DNA of 64,000 nt, taken from NCBI GenBank assembly GCA_964369545.1, contig CAYJFA010000003.1:62001-126000 (forward strand), read 5' to 3'. A program made the translations under genes and the position numbers. Below are positions 1 to 8,889 of the stretch, in pieces. The notes beneath the pieces were generated by a model that ran no database searches, was not told the DNA's origin, and saw only the letters and a program-made list of their open reading frames with translations. Each line of letters opens with the position of its first letter. Position 1 is the stretch's first letter. Origin of the DNA: BNWE01 sp964369545. Lineage in GTDB: Bacteria > Pseudomonadota > Alphaproteobacteria > UBA3830.

Positions 1-948
1 TGTTGATTTTAGATGAATTATCTGAGGCGTCCCCTCTCAAAATTGGTGAAATCGCTTATATGTTGGCTAATGGAAAAGGCAAGGGCCGAATGGATAAAAA
101 CTGCAGATCGAGAGAGGTATTGGAGTGGAGACTGATTTTTCTGTCTAGCGGAGAGAAAGACCTGTCGGAACATATGGCGGAAGCAAACAAAACATCCAAA
201 GCCGGACAGAAAGTGCGATTACTGAACATTCCGATAAAAGACAATGAGGACAGTTACGGAATTTTTGAGGATTTACACGGTTTTAAAGACGGTGCGGAAT
301 TCTCTAAACATTTGACGAAGTGTTCTAAAAAAATACTACGGCGTTGCTTCTGTTGAGTTTACAAAAAATGTAATTGAGAACATTGAAACCATCAAGCATA
401 AGTACGAAGAAGAATATCGCAAAATGAAGTCTGAGCATTTACCAGACAAGTCTGAGGGTCAAGACTTACGAGCTTTTGAAAGATTTATGTTCGTTGGATT
501 TGCCGGTGAATTAGCAACAAAATACGGAATTACAGGGTGGAAAGAAGGTGCTTTATACCATGCCGCACTGAAATGTTTTCACGCGTGGCTGGAAGAAAAA
601 GGCGGAGTTGGTGACGATGAAAACAAACAAATACTAGAACAAGCGAAGGGATTTTTCGAATTGCACGGATGCAGTCGTTTTTATGAGCTAAACGGACTTG
701 AAGGTCAAAAGGTCATAAATAATATGGCTGGTTCCAAAGATTCGCATCAAGATGCCGTGATGTTTTACGTTTCTCCCTCTGCATTTCAAAATGAAATCTG
801 CAAAGGATTCAACAGAAAAACTGTTATCGAGCTACTAATAAAAAACGGATTTCTTCTGCAAGATCACAATGGAGAATATCGCCAGCAAAAATGGGCTCCG
901 CATGGCAACAAGAAAGTCTATGTGGTTTCAGGAAAAATATTGCTGTAA
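1..948 (+). pseudogene. DUF927 primase/helicase-like protein, 5'-truncated by window edge, frameshifted
   Basis: This is the C-terminal part of a DUF927-family protein, the superfamily 3-like helicase/primase found on plasmids, phages and integrated elements. The part visible at the left edge reads LILDELSEA and then GEIAYMLANGKGKGR, the conserved stretch around the Walker B region of the family. The frame starting at position 3 runs to a stop at 356, while the family-like continuation (YYGVASVEFTKNV, then through to 948) lies in frame 1. The two frames join at a run of seven A at 327-333, so one base gained or lost there explains the break. The gene begins outside the window. It belongs to the decayed mobile element that also holds the DUF2924 and recombinase genes downstream. 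Assignment to DUF927 is by motif recognition; whether the break is real or rescued by slippage is unknown. Confidence 0.75.
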
Positions 949-965
949 TTCGCAGAGGAAAAATA

Positions 966-1163
966 ATGACTAAAACACCTAACCCAAAACCGAAGAATAC
1001 GTATACCGCCGACTCCAAGCCTACTCAGTTGGCAAAATTGATATATCGAGGCATAGTTCGTTATATAAAAGCCAAAAACACTCAAAACAGAGAAGAAAAA
1101 CATAGAAAAAGGCTTGACTTCACTGGCGAACGGAGAGTTAATAGACGAACAAACATTGACTAA
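966..1163 (+). CDS. Small basic hypothetical protein of the mobile element
   Basis: A 65-residue, Lys/Arg-rich protein that I do not recognise. The start chosen is the ATG at 966, which has an AGAGGA ribosome binding site about six bases upstream; a longer reading frame from 891 would overlap the end of the primase gene and has no such site. It begins MTKTPNPKPKNTY and is strongly basic toward the C terminus. The stop directly abuts the GTG start of the DUF2924 gene, so the two look co-transcribed. Small genes at this position are common between primase and DUF2924 genes in alphaproteobacterial integrated elements. It could be a nucleic-acid-binding accessory protein, but this is a guess from charge only. 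Confidence 0.45.
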   Translation: MTKTPNPKPKNTYTADSKPTQLAKLIYRGIVRYIKAKNTQNREEKHRKRLDFTGERRVNRRTNID

Positions 1164-1597
1164 GTGGAGAAGATTGTGGCGAAGGATTTTAGGGTGCTAA
1201 AGCAGATTATAGATCTGGAAAGCAACTCTGTAGCAGAGATTACGAAACTATGGAGTACATTTTATGACTATGAGCCAATGTCTTACGGCAAATCGTATAT
1301 GATTTCAAAAATCGCCTACAAGATACAGGAATTGGCTTACGGAGGGCTTTCGATAGAAACCAGAAAACGTATTGATCAGATGGCAGCTAACATCAATGGC
1401 AGCGTTGTGAAAAAGAAATACAAGCCGCTGATTGGCTCGAAAATCATCCAGGAATATCGCGATAAAACTCATGAAATTCAGGTGGTAGAAGGCGGATTCG
1501 CATTGAAGGCGAAGTATTTAGGTCACTATCTGCTGTGGCTCAGCGTATCACCGGCACGAAATGGAATGGCTTAGTTTTTTTTGGAATTAAGGGATAA
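1164..1597 (+). pseudogene. DUF2924 family protein, frameshifted near its C terminus
   Basis: The reading frame from GTG 1164 matches the DUF2924 family in layout: a central RIAYKIQELAYGG-like segment (here KIAYKIQELAYGGLS), then a linker, then the segment KTHEIQVVEGGFALK. In this frame the protein ends at 1574 with an unrelated tail. In another frame, from about 1508, the sequence reads GEVFRSLSAVAQRITGTKWNG and then LVFFGIKG, the usual DUF2924 C terminus, ending at 1597. A single missing base near 1505-1508 (TTGAAGGC in place of TTGAAAGGC) would restore the gene. DUF2924 proteins sit immediately upstream of large serine recombinases on alphaproteobacterial mobile elements, exactly as here; their function is not established. 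Confidence 0.75.
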
Positions 1598-1608
1598 GGA
1601 GCTGAAAT

Positions 1609-3048
1609 ATGAACACGAACATAAGCAACAATAACACAATCAGATGCGTCATATATATTCGCAAATCAAGTTAAGAAGGTCTGGAGCAAGATTTTAATAG
1701 CTTGGATGCTCAGCGTATCTCTGCTGAAAAGTACATCCAAAGCCAAGAAGGTAAAGGCTGGATAGTTATTACGAAGCATTATGATGATGGTGGATTTTCT
1801 GGAGGCAATATCAATAGACCAGCGCTTCAAGAGCTTCTAAACGACATCGAGCGCAATCAGATAGATTGTGTTGTTACCTACAAACTGGATCGATTATCGC
1901 GCTCACTTCTTGATTTCGCGAGTATTATGAACACATTCGATGGCAATGACGTAATATTTGACACGGTCACAGAGTCGTTTAGCTCAGCGAGTTTTTCGGG
2001 GCGACTTATGCTAAACATGCTGCTCAGTTTCGCGCAATATGAACGCGAATTCACAGGCGGACGCATACGGGACAAATTCGTTGAATCCAAGAAAAAAGGC
2101 ATGTGGATGGGAGGTTATCCGATGCTTGGTTATGACATAACTGATCGCAAACTCGTGATAAATGAGGAAGAAGCCAAAGTTGTAAAGATGATTTACGATA
2201 GATTTATAGAAACTGAATCCTGCACTGTCATTGTGAATGAACTGAATCGCAACGGATATCGCTCGAAATCACGAACTCACACAGATAAAAGAAACAATGG
2301 AGAAAAACTATACAGCAAAACAACTGTACGTAGAATCCTCGAGAAGCCGTATTACAAAGGAGACGTGAGTCATAAAGGTAATCTTTACAAAGGGCTGCAT
2401 GAAGCCATTATAGATGAAGATATTTGGTCGAAAGTGCAAAAAATATTCGCGAAAAACAAAAACACAAAGCATCAGAAGAAATTGAGTCCGTATCCGCTGA
2501 AAGGTTTGTTAAAGTGCGGGTGTTGTGGTCAACGATGACACCAACTTGCTGCAATAATCATGGCTTGAAGTATCGCTACTACACCTGCAACCAACATTTT
2601 CGAAGCAAAGGCTGCGAGTTTCCTCTAAAAAACATTCCGGCAGAAAGACTTGAATCCATAGTAGTTGATGAGGTTTTGCTGAAACTCAAATCGCCAGAAG
2701 TGATGCTGAAAATACAGGAGTTGGCAAGGAATCAGAATTGTCAAACGTGGCAGATATAAAGCTCAGATCCTGAACAATGGTGAATGTTCTACTGAAAAGC
2801 CGGAGATAAATGAAACGCTTGTTCATGCGCTTCTGGAGGCGTATCTGTGGGAAAAAATCATCTACGAGGAATCTGATGGCAACCTTGATCTGTTTTGTCA
2901 AAAAAACAAGTTCTCGAAGCGATATGCTCAAAAAATACTCAAACTGAACCTGCTAAGCGCAAAAATCAAAGAAGCCATCATGACAGGAACACAGCAGAAA
3001 AATCTGTTACTTGAGGATATAATGAGGAAATCGATTACGATGATGTAG
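1609..3048 (+). pseudogene. Large serine recombinase, decayed (nonsense codon plus frameshifts)
   Basis: This is a resolvase/invertase-type serine recombinase that once moved the element. From ATG 1609 it reads RCVIYIRKSS, the start of the catalytic domain, then meets an in-frame TAA at 1672-1674 where relatives have Glu, and continues EGLEQDFNSLDAQR. The rest of the catalytic domain (YKLDRLSRSLLDF), the recombinase domain and the start of the zinc ribbon (LKCGCCG) stay in frame to 2538. A one-base loss near 2529 moves the ribbon (YRYYTC) into another frame. A further shift near 2735-2757 is needed to reach the C-terminal helical part (KRYAQKILKLNLLSAKI) that ends at 3048. With at least three lesions it is almost certainly non-functional. 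An SD-like AAGGAGCTG precedes the start. Confidence 0.85.
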
Positions 3049-3275
3049 AAAGAACAGGAAAAGATAATTATCTAATAAAGGCAATAATTAACTTAATCTT
3101 AAAAATCAGTAACTATAATAATTACAAAATAAACAAGAAATATGATATCATTTACATGCAGTAGTTGTAAAAACTCTTAAGAAAAATATTTTGGGATGGT
3201 CAACTTTTGACTAATTTGAATTGATTTAGTGTTTTTTGGCCAAATACAATTTAGTATTGATAATTTAGGTGAATT

Positions 3276-5102
3276 ATGAAATTTATTAAAATAATTTGTA
3301 TATCATTATGTTTCTTCTTTCTGAATCTGAGCGGGATGCAACAACCGATGCCATTTCGTATAGGTTTTGAGGGGCAAATGGAGGGACAACTGTGTATGCA
3401 AGTCTTGACCAGGCCTGCAGTTCAAAAAAAACCTATATTTGAATTGCATTATGAAGGTAAAAAATTATGGCACGTAGAATTTGATGGTCCAGATTTGGAG
3501 TTTGTAACTGTACCATTCGCACATACTGAAAGACAAAGAGTTCAAGTATGTATGTTAACTATACATCAAGCTATTAACGACCTAATGAAACTTTTACCCG
3601 GCAGTACTGCGTCAAATATTATAGGGTGGTTTAATGCATTAAGTATCGGAATTGATGGAAAAAGAACAAAACACAAATCTGATGAAATATTTTTTAGTGC
3701 ACAAAATTTAGGTGCAGTGCAGATAAAGAAAATATCTGCTGATTGGAAACCTATATGGCGACCGCAAGTTACTATTCAACATCCATTACAATGTACCATT
3801 GACCTTTGCAAGGCGTTATTTGAGGGAACTAAAACATTAGAAGAAATACAAAAAGCCGTTCCAACAATCAATCATGATACGGCACTCGCTGGGCTAATAT
3901 TTCTACAAGCACATGAAATGCTTGGTATGACAAATTCAGTTCCTTTAGCTATACAAGATATGAACTCAAATTTCGCTCTTGTTACAGCTTTAACGATGTT
4001 TTTTATGGATAAAGGTTTCCAAAAAGAGCAAATAACTTTACCAGAAATATTAAATGTTATTGGAAGGCCAGAGATAGTTGGAATTACGTCTGAGTGTTAC
4101 AGATATATAGTACAGCTTTATACAACCTCTAAAAAAGTTCCTAAAGAAACATTGATACCGCAGCTAGACCAACAAAAACAAAAGATAGTTGAATCATTCT
4201 ACGATAAAAGATGCGCTCATATAACAGGTATATTGTTTATTGCTAGAAATACAAACCCTATTTTGCAAAACATCCTTTTCATGATGCATACATGGCAGAG
4301 CTTAAATGATGTGAATCAATTTGATGCAAAGAGGTTTACTCTTTTTATGTCAAGACGACCGTTCTGTCATATGCTTACAGAAATAGCTGCAACCCCAACA
4401 GATTCATTTATTCTAACAGATCAATACTCTAAAATTGCATTACTAAAACAAAATTTTGCAGATATTTTTCAACAATCGCACACTGCGATCATGGAAACAT
4501 TGGGAACAACTTGGATGGTATCAAATTACGGAGAGCAATTCTATGAAGCTGTAGGGCAAAACCCATTGGATTTAAGTGATCTTTCGGAATTCTTTCCAGA
4601 TCCATATAAAATACATGCCACACTGTTATTGCAAAAAGGGTTAATAAGCACAACAATGCTTAGAATGATAAATATAGGCACTCTTGAGGCAGGCGAAAGG
4701 TTATCACCTGTTGCAAAAGAAATAATAACCTTAGTGCGTGATCCAAGATATTTTCGATTAGCATTAGAATCCACACAACTTCCCCAAAGGAAAACTTTTT
4801 TAAAGATATCTAAAACGGGTAAAACTATCATAGATGCTGAGCAGTTACCACAGGCGCTAGATTTAATATCTCCTCCATTTCCATTGGATACACGTGATGC
4901 AATGGGATTCCATAGAGATGGCGTATTTTCAGAAGATGCATCTATATTTGGCAGCGCTATTGTGGAATTAAGAAATATTTCAGATATACAAAAATTTCGA
5001 ACAACAGATAGTGTTGGATTTTTGACATCTCCATCAAATGTTACTACTGAATTACTTAGATTATTTGATTTTCTGACTGGATTGAAAATAAAAACAGAAT
5101 AG
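3276..5102 (+). CDS. Secreted protein of unknown function (608 aa)
   Basis: I do not recognise this protein. It has a clear N-terminal signal peptide: MKFIKI, then a hydrophobic core of about 15 residues, ending around residue 20 at SGM followed by QQP. The rest is soluble, without further membrane segments or obvious repeats. It has scattered Cys residues and an alternating helix-rich composition in the middle. An AGGTGA ribosome binding site lies a few bases before the ATG. It is the first gene of a run of secreted unknowns that begins just past the decayed mobile element, and the next gene (5136) follows on the same strand after 33 bases. An effector or surface role is possible but is inference from location and export signal only. 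Confidence 0.75.
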   Translation: MKFIKIICISLCFFFLNLSGMQQPMPFRIGFEGQMEGQLCMQVLTRPAVQKKPIFELHYEGKKLWHVEFDGPDLEFVTVPFAHTERQRVQVCMLTIHQAINDLMKLLPGSTASNIIGWFNALSIGIDGKRTKHKSDEIFFSAQNLGAVQIKKISADWKPIWRPQVTIQHPLQCTIDLCKALFEGTKTLEEIQKAVPTINHDTALAGLIFLQAHEMLGMTNSVPLAIQDMNSNFALVTALTMFFMDKGFQKEQITLPEILNVIGRPEIVGITSECYRYIVQLYTTSKKVPKETLIPQLDQQKQKIVESFYDKRCAHITGILFIARNTNPILQNILFMMHTWQSLNDVNQFDAKRFTLFMSRRPFCHMLTEIAATPTDSFILTDQYSKIALLKQNFADIFQQSHTAIMETLGTTWMVSNYGEQFYEAVGQNPLDLSDLSEFFPDPYKIHATLLLQKGLISTTMLRMINIGTLEAGERLSPVAKEIITLVRDPRYFRLALESTQLPQRKTFLKISKTGKTIIDAEQLPQALDLISPPFPLDTRDAMGFHRDGVFSEDASIFGSAIVELRNISDIQKFRTTDSVGFLTSPSNVTTELLRLFDFLTGLKIKTE

Positions 5103-5135
5103 TATATCCTACGAGTAGTAAGGGAGTTTAGAAAA

Positions 5136-5579
5136 ATGTTTAGAGAAGTGTTATTATTTTCTGTAGCGATTCCTTTTATGGTAAACGCGATGGATTCTAC
5201 ATATGATCAGAAAGCTTTTAATAGAAGAGCAAGAAGTTATGCTGAGAGCGTTTTAGTAGACAGAGAAATTAGCAGAGAGTCTTTGATTGACAGTTTGCAA
5301 TTTCTTCCCGAAGATGCGTCAATAGATTCTATGAATACGTTGTTGGCTGATGAATCTGTGTTTTCAGAAATATGTAAAAGTGCATTGGCAATTGATAAGT
5401 TAAAGGTTTTTGCGGGCACTTGTAGAAGCGTGTTCTCAGATGTGGATTTATTGAAAAAAATTCAAATTTCCATGTTGCTGAATGCGGTGTTTGGTATGAT
5501 GCCTAAAAGCACGCCTTCACCTAACGGACTTGAAAAACTTATGTCTTTATCTGTTTCTTTACCTATGCCGCTAGACTAA
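5136..5579 (+). CDS. Secreted protein of unknown function (147 aa)
   Basis: An unrecognised small exported protein. The first 18 residues (MFREVLLFSVAIPFMVNA) form a signal peptide with likely cleavage after NA, so the mature protein would start MDS. The mature part is predicted mostly helical and has two Cys. A purine-rich AAGGGA site lies upstream of the ATG. It probably forms a transcription unit with the 608-residue secreted protein ending 33 bases upstream. The Ala-Met-Asp pattern at the cleavage site recurs in several other exported proteins in this window (for example 7944-8183 and 63177-63432). No catalytic motif is visible. Confidence 0.7.
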   Translation: MFREVLLFSVAIPFMVNAMDSTYDQKAFNRRARSYAESVLVDREISRESLIDSLQFLPEDASIDSMNTLLADESVFSEICKSALAIDKLKVFAGTCRSVFSDVDLLKKIQISMLLNAVFGMMPKSTPSPNGLEKLMSLSVSLPMPLD

Positions 5580-6120
5580 GGTTTGGGGATATATCAACAG
5601 CGCGATATTGGTTTTTCACATAAACTGGATTAAGATTGTAAGCACGAAATTAATTTGTTTTTGTGGATATGGATAGTTGCTGCGTTTTTTGTCGTGTCTT
5701 TGTCAGAGATGACTGCTGTAGTAGTTTAATTCAGTGATATTTGTGAGATTATCCATTATAACATTTCTCTGTTTGTTATGTCTCACTCGCAGCACCAAGT
5801 GTGCAAATTTCAGCTGTGCAAATAGTAACCTATTGTAATATCTCAATAAATATGTCAAATAAAAACGGAGAATAAGTTCGTTATGAGGTACACTTCCTCC
5901 GCCATATCATTTTGGATATGCAAACAGCTTAAAAAATAGCACCAAGACGTTCGCAAACGTTATAAAAGCGCAAGTCTAATGTTTTTAAAGGGTTTCATCA
6001 AATGCCATAAATGCGATGTCGCCATGACTCTAACCTATGTTTACAACCATATGATTATAATTTTAACATTTTTTTATACTTTATTTATCATACTGAAATT
6101 AATGTAAATACTTTGTTCGA
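5580..6120. other. Intergenic stretch, 541 bases, no gene found
   Basis: No convincing reading frame, RNA gene or repeat was found here. Two small hairpins are visible: CATATC at 5903-5908 pairing with GATATG at 5915-5920, and ACGTT at 5947-5951 pairing with AACGT at 5956-5960 around a CGCA loop. The sequence is AT-rich and may hold the promoter of the gene at 6121, but I cannot place one with confidence. Confidence 0.4.
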
Positions 6121-7536
6121 ATGAATATGAGAAATATTTTTTTAAAGAGAAAATGGTTTTTGATAGCTATAATTATTATTTTAGCGAATTGGTATTCTGA
6201 AAAAGTACATGGCAGGCTTAATCATGATGTGTTGTTGATGCTACAAGGGCTAGATGCTAACTTATTCGGTAATGACGTTATTGAAGATTTTGGAGATAGC
6301 GCAACGGTAGCAGCTCAGGGTAATTTCGGTGCCACACAAATAAGTTGGCAATCAATAATAACGCGTGCGCTAGCAAAAACATACCGTATGGCATTAGCAG
6401 ACTGGCCCGGGAATGGAGGAGCACGTGTAATCGTGCGTGATAAAACAAGGCAAACATTGGTGAATGCTTTAATATATGCCAACGGAGCTTTACCAGTTGT
6501 TGGACAAGGTGCTCCTGCAGGAGCTGCAGCGGCGATTGCAGCACTACCGCAATCAGAAGTAGCCGCAGTGATAAATCCGTTCGGAGTCATGTATGATCAT
6601 ATAGTTGAGAGAAGGCATTTATGGACATTGCCAGCTGGAGGCGCAGCGGCGCAGCACAATCAACACTTCGTATCATGGTGCAGGGCCGCTAGAGTTAACG
6701 CAGGAGATTATGAAGGGACTCATAGCGCCTTCGCAATTCCAGTTGGAAATGGAGCTGCCGGTTTTTTGGCAATTATAAATTCATTGGAACTTGCCGCTAG
6801 GAATTTGGCAAATATTACGGTTACACCTGGAGGAAGTGGAAAAGTCATCGTAGATGTAAACATTTCTGGGTTAGTTGGAGGCGCAGCATTAACAATGTTA
6901 AAATGTAACTTGTTTTTGAGAGATGCTCCTGCTCTCCCTGATGTGGATAAAATATACAGCCAATGTACTCAAAATATGTTAAAAGGATGGGTATCTGTGC
7001 CACAACCTCCAGTACTAAACGCAACTCTTTTATTGGGAGCTGCTGCACCAGTTGCTCCAGCAGTTGTAGCTGCGCCGGCAATAGCCCCGGAATTAAATGG
7101 AATTCCCGATATAACAATACGTGAAACTATGCGCATAGCCGCACTACAAAAATATTCAAAACGAGATCCGGTATATGTCGCAGCAGAAGCCGCTGCAGTA
7201 TTGGCATGTGCTAAGGCTAGCCATGAAGCGATAATCACATCACCTTTGGGAGCAGAGATGCTACGGCCACAAATACCGCAGACTGCAGCAGTAGCTGGAC
7301 CAGCAGTTACGTCCGATATAGTGTTACAGACGGCAGTGGTAACTGGGGCAGGTGTTTATGCTGGCCCTGCTTTTGGTGGTGCAACAGTAGCAGACATCAA
7401 CACAGCAATTGGGCAGGGAGCAGCTGGAGCTCCAGTGCCGATTCCAGCCATTGCCGGAGCTCCTGGTGTACCCGCTCATGTAATTAGAATAGTAATTTCA
7501 AGCAACGGAGAGCCAGTAACAATGTATCCTATGTAA
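6121..7536 (+). CDS. Secreted Ala/Gly/Pro-rich protein of unknown function (471 aa)
   Basis: The protein starts with two basic residue clusters and a hydrophobic segment (about residues 12-24, WFLIAIIIILANW) that is either a signal peptide or an anchor. The remainder is unusually rich in Ala, Gly, Val and Pro for this AT-rich genome, with low-complexity stretches such as GAAAPVAPAVVAAPAIAP in the C-terminal half. Local base composition is correspondingly more GC-rich than the flanks. I see no known domain. No Shine-Dalgarno site precedes either Met codon (6121 or 6127), so the start is uncertain. It lies in the island of exported unknowns. Composition suggests a surface-exposed or low-complexity secreted protein; this is inference. 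Confidence 0.65.
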   Translation: MNMRNIFLKRKWFLIAIIIILANWYSEKVHGRLNHDVLLMLQGLDANLFGNDVIEDFGDSATVAAQGNFGATQISWQSIITRALAKTYRMALADWPGNGGARVIVRDKTRQTLVNALIYANGALPVVGQGAPAGAAAAIAALPQSEVAAVINPFGVMYDHIVERRHLWTLPAGGAAAQHNQHFVSWCRAARVNAGDYEGTHSAFAIPVGNGAAGFLAIINSLELAARNLANITVTPGGSGKVIVDVNISGLVGGAALTMLKCNLFLRDAPALPDVDKIYSQCTQNMLKGWVSVPQPPVLNATLLLGAAAPVAPAVVAAPAIAPELNGIPDITIRETMRIAALQKYSKRDPVYVAAEAAAVLACAKASHEAIITSPLGAEMLRPQIPQTAAVAGPAVTSDIVLQTAVVTGAGVYAGPAFGGATVADINTAIGQGAAGAPVPIPAIAGAPGVPAHVIRIVISSNGEPVTMYPM

Positions 7537-7643
7537 TAAAAATTAGAAGATATGTATGTTTGATACGATATGAGTAATATTTTGAGTACTTAAGGCATAC
7601 TATTCTATAAAGTTTTTTAGTCTATTATGAGGAAATTGAGACA

Positions 7644-7910
7644 ATGCTGATTAAAGTGATAAGAAATATATGTGCGCTTATAGTTTTTTCATGTGGCTTT
7701 GGAGCACTAATTGTCGTAGCCGATGATGCGGCGGATACTTATGCGGAAAGTGTGGTTTCTCCAGTTACAGGTAAGCCCTTTGCGGAAAAAATAGACCAAG
7801 ATCCTGATGGAGAATTTGTAATTTCAGAGTTAACGGGATTACCATTTGAAATGGTAGATGAACGATACAACGATAACAGCATTGAAACAAAGGGAGATCC
7901 AGCAAATTAG
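7644..7910 (+). CDS. Small secreted protein with two TGxPF motifs
   Basis: An 88-residue exported protein. Residues 1 to about 27 form a signal peptide ending near VVADDAADT. The mature part contains two copies of a short unit: ESVVSPVTGKPF and GEFVISELTGLPF, spaced about 20 residues apart, with consensus E-x-V-[VI]-S-x-[VL]-T-G-x-P-F. The same unit occurs once more in the convergent gene 7944-8183, so the two genes encode members of one small family. A GAGGAAATTGAG stretch upstream of the ATG can serve as ribosome binding site. I know of no described domain with this motif. The acidic, small, secreted character would fit a host-directed or periplasmic peptide, but the function is unknown. 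Confidence 0.7.
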   Translation: MLIKVIRNICALIVFSCGFGALIVVADDAADTYAESVVSPVTGKPFAEKIDQDPDGEFVISELTGLPFEMVDERYNDNSIETKGDPAN

Positions 7911-7943
7911 TGAGATATTCTCTTCGTAATTATCTGAATAATA

Positions 7944-8183
7944 TCAATCGTCTTGCGTAAATGGTACCCCCGTTAGTGCAGAAACTACATGTTCCCCGTA
8001 AGGATCATTGTCTTTTTGTGTGAACGCTGCATCCATTGACGTAAAAGTATCTCCACAAGTATCTACTTGTACATCAGCTATGTGTACATTTTGGATCTCT
8101 TGAGTCCGTTCAACATCCATCGCATCAACTTTACAGAACAGAACACATATACAATAAGCACCATAAAAGATATTTCTAAACAT
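7944..8183 (-). CDS. Small secreted protein with one TGxPF motif
   Basis: A 79-residue exported protein transcribed toward the 7644 gene; the two stops are 33 bases apart. It has a signal peptide (MFRNIFYGAYCICVLFC, then KVDA) with likely cleavage before MDV. The C terminus reads DPYGEHVVSALTGVPF, matching the motif found twice in its convergent neighbour, and the protein ends four residues later. An excellent AAGGAGG ribosome binding site lies upstream of the ATG at 8183. No other domain is recognised. Its strong translation signal and shared motif argue that it is a real gene despite its size. Confidence 0.75.
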   Translation of the reverse strand: MFRNIFYGAYCICVLFCKVDAMDVERTQEIQNVHIADVQVDTCGDTFTSMDAAFTQKDNDPYGEHVVSALTGVPFTQDD

Positions 8184-8799
8184 TTTTCAAGCCTCCTTAA
8201 CTATAATTAATTAGAAAGTAACCTCAAGAAACTCACAATGCAACAATACAATCACATCAACACAAACAAACTAAAATCAACTTCTAATTATAGAATATGG
8301 TAAATAGTCTCTTAATGCAATTCTATTCTCGGCAATATTTTTGTTAAGCGTTTATTTTGCCAACAATTGAATATATATTATAAATCAACGATATAACCTC
8401 AACATTTGCCTCAAATAACATCGCATAATAGTAAAATCCACAAACATTGCTTCAAGCGCTGTAAATCACAGCACATCTTCTCTCTCAGAGGGAGCGCAGA
8501 AGGTTTGAATCCCACTCTTCATTCTCTAAACCAAAATTCAGAAAAAATCGTGATTTGACAGGCAAGATGCTGGATATGAAAGGTCGTAAAGAATATATTT
8601 TTCCAAATCTCTATGTATACTTCAATGAAGAATGGAGGCAAATTTTTGATAAAAATTGAAGAAAGCGTCGGTATTTTCATGACGGAAATAGTAATTGACA
8701 AGATCGGAGAAGTTTTGAAAAGCCTCTTTAATAGCGCGTCTCAAGCAAGCGTTAATTATGCGTCAATAACACGATTTATCTCACAGAAAAAATCAGGTC
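8184..8799. other. Intergenic stretch, 616 bases, no gene found
   Basis: Short open frames here look like chance, and one runs through the antisense of the tRNA-Ser gene. Around 8476-8515 there is a tRNA T-arm-like string (GGTTTGAATCCCAC), but its flanks cannot form a T stem or a full cloverleaf. I see no repeat or clear RNA gene; an unrecognised small RNA cannot be excluded. Confidence 0.35.
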
Positions 8800-8889
8800 T
8801 GGCGGAGAGAGCGGGATTCGAACCCGCGATACGGTTCCCCGTATACACACTTTCCAGGCGTGCGCCTTCAACCACTCGGCCATCTCTCC
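8800..8889 (-). tRNA. tRNA-Ser(GGA)
   Basis: The minus strand folds as a complete class II tRNA. The acceptor stem is GGAGAGA with TCTCTCC, the anticodon stem CACGC/GTGTG encloses loop CTGGAAA with anticodon GGA, and a long variable arm (TATACGG/CCGTAT) and the T arm GCGGG-TTCGAAT-CCCGC follow. The CCA end is encoded (8802-8800) after discriminator G. The anticodon arm is the same as I recall for E. coli tRNA-Ser(GGA). Its first 22 bases overlap the end of the upstream phosphopantetheinyl transferase gene on the same strand. Confidence 0.95.

Noticed and set aside
6278..7238. Several minus-strand frames of 88-91 codons opposite the Ala-rich protein
   Set aside because: They are antisense shadows of a GC-richer coding sequence, without ribosome binding sites.
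8476..8515. tRNA T-arm-like string GGTTTGAATCCCAC
   Set aside because: The flanks do not form a T stem, and no acceptor, D or anticodon arm can be drawn.
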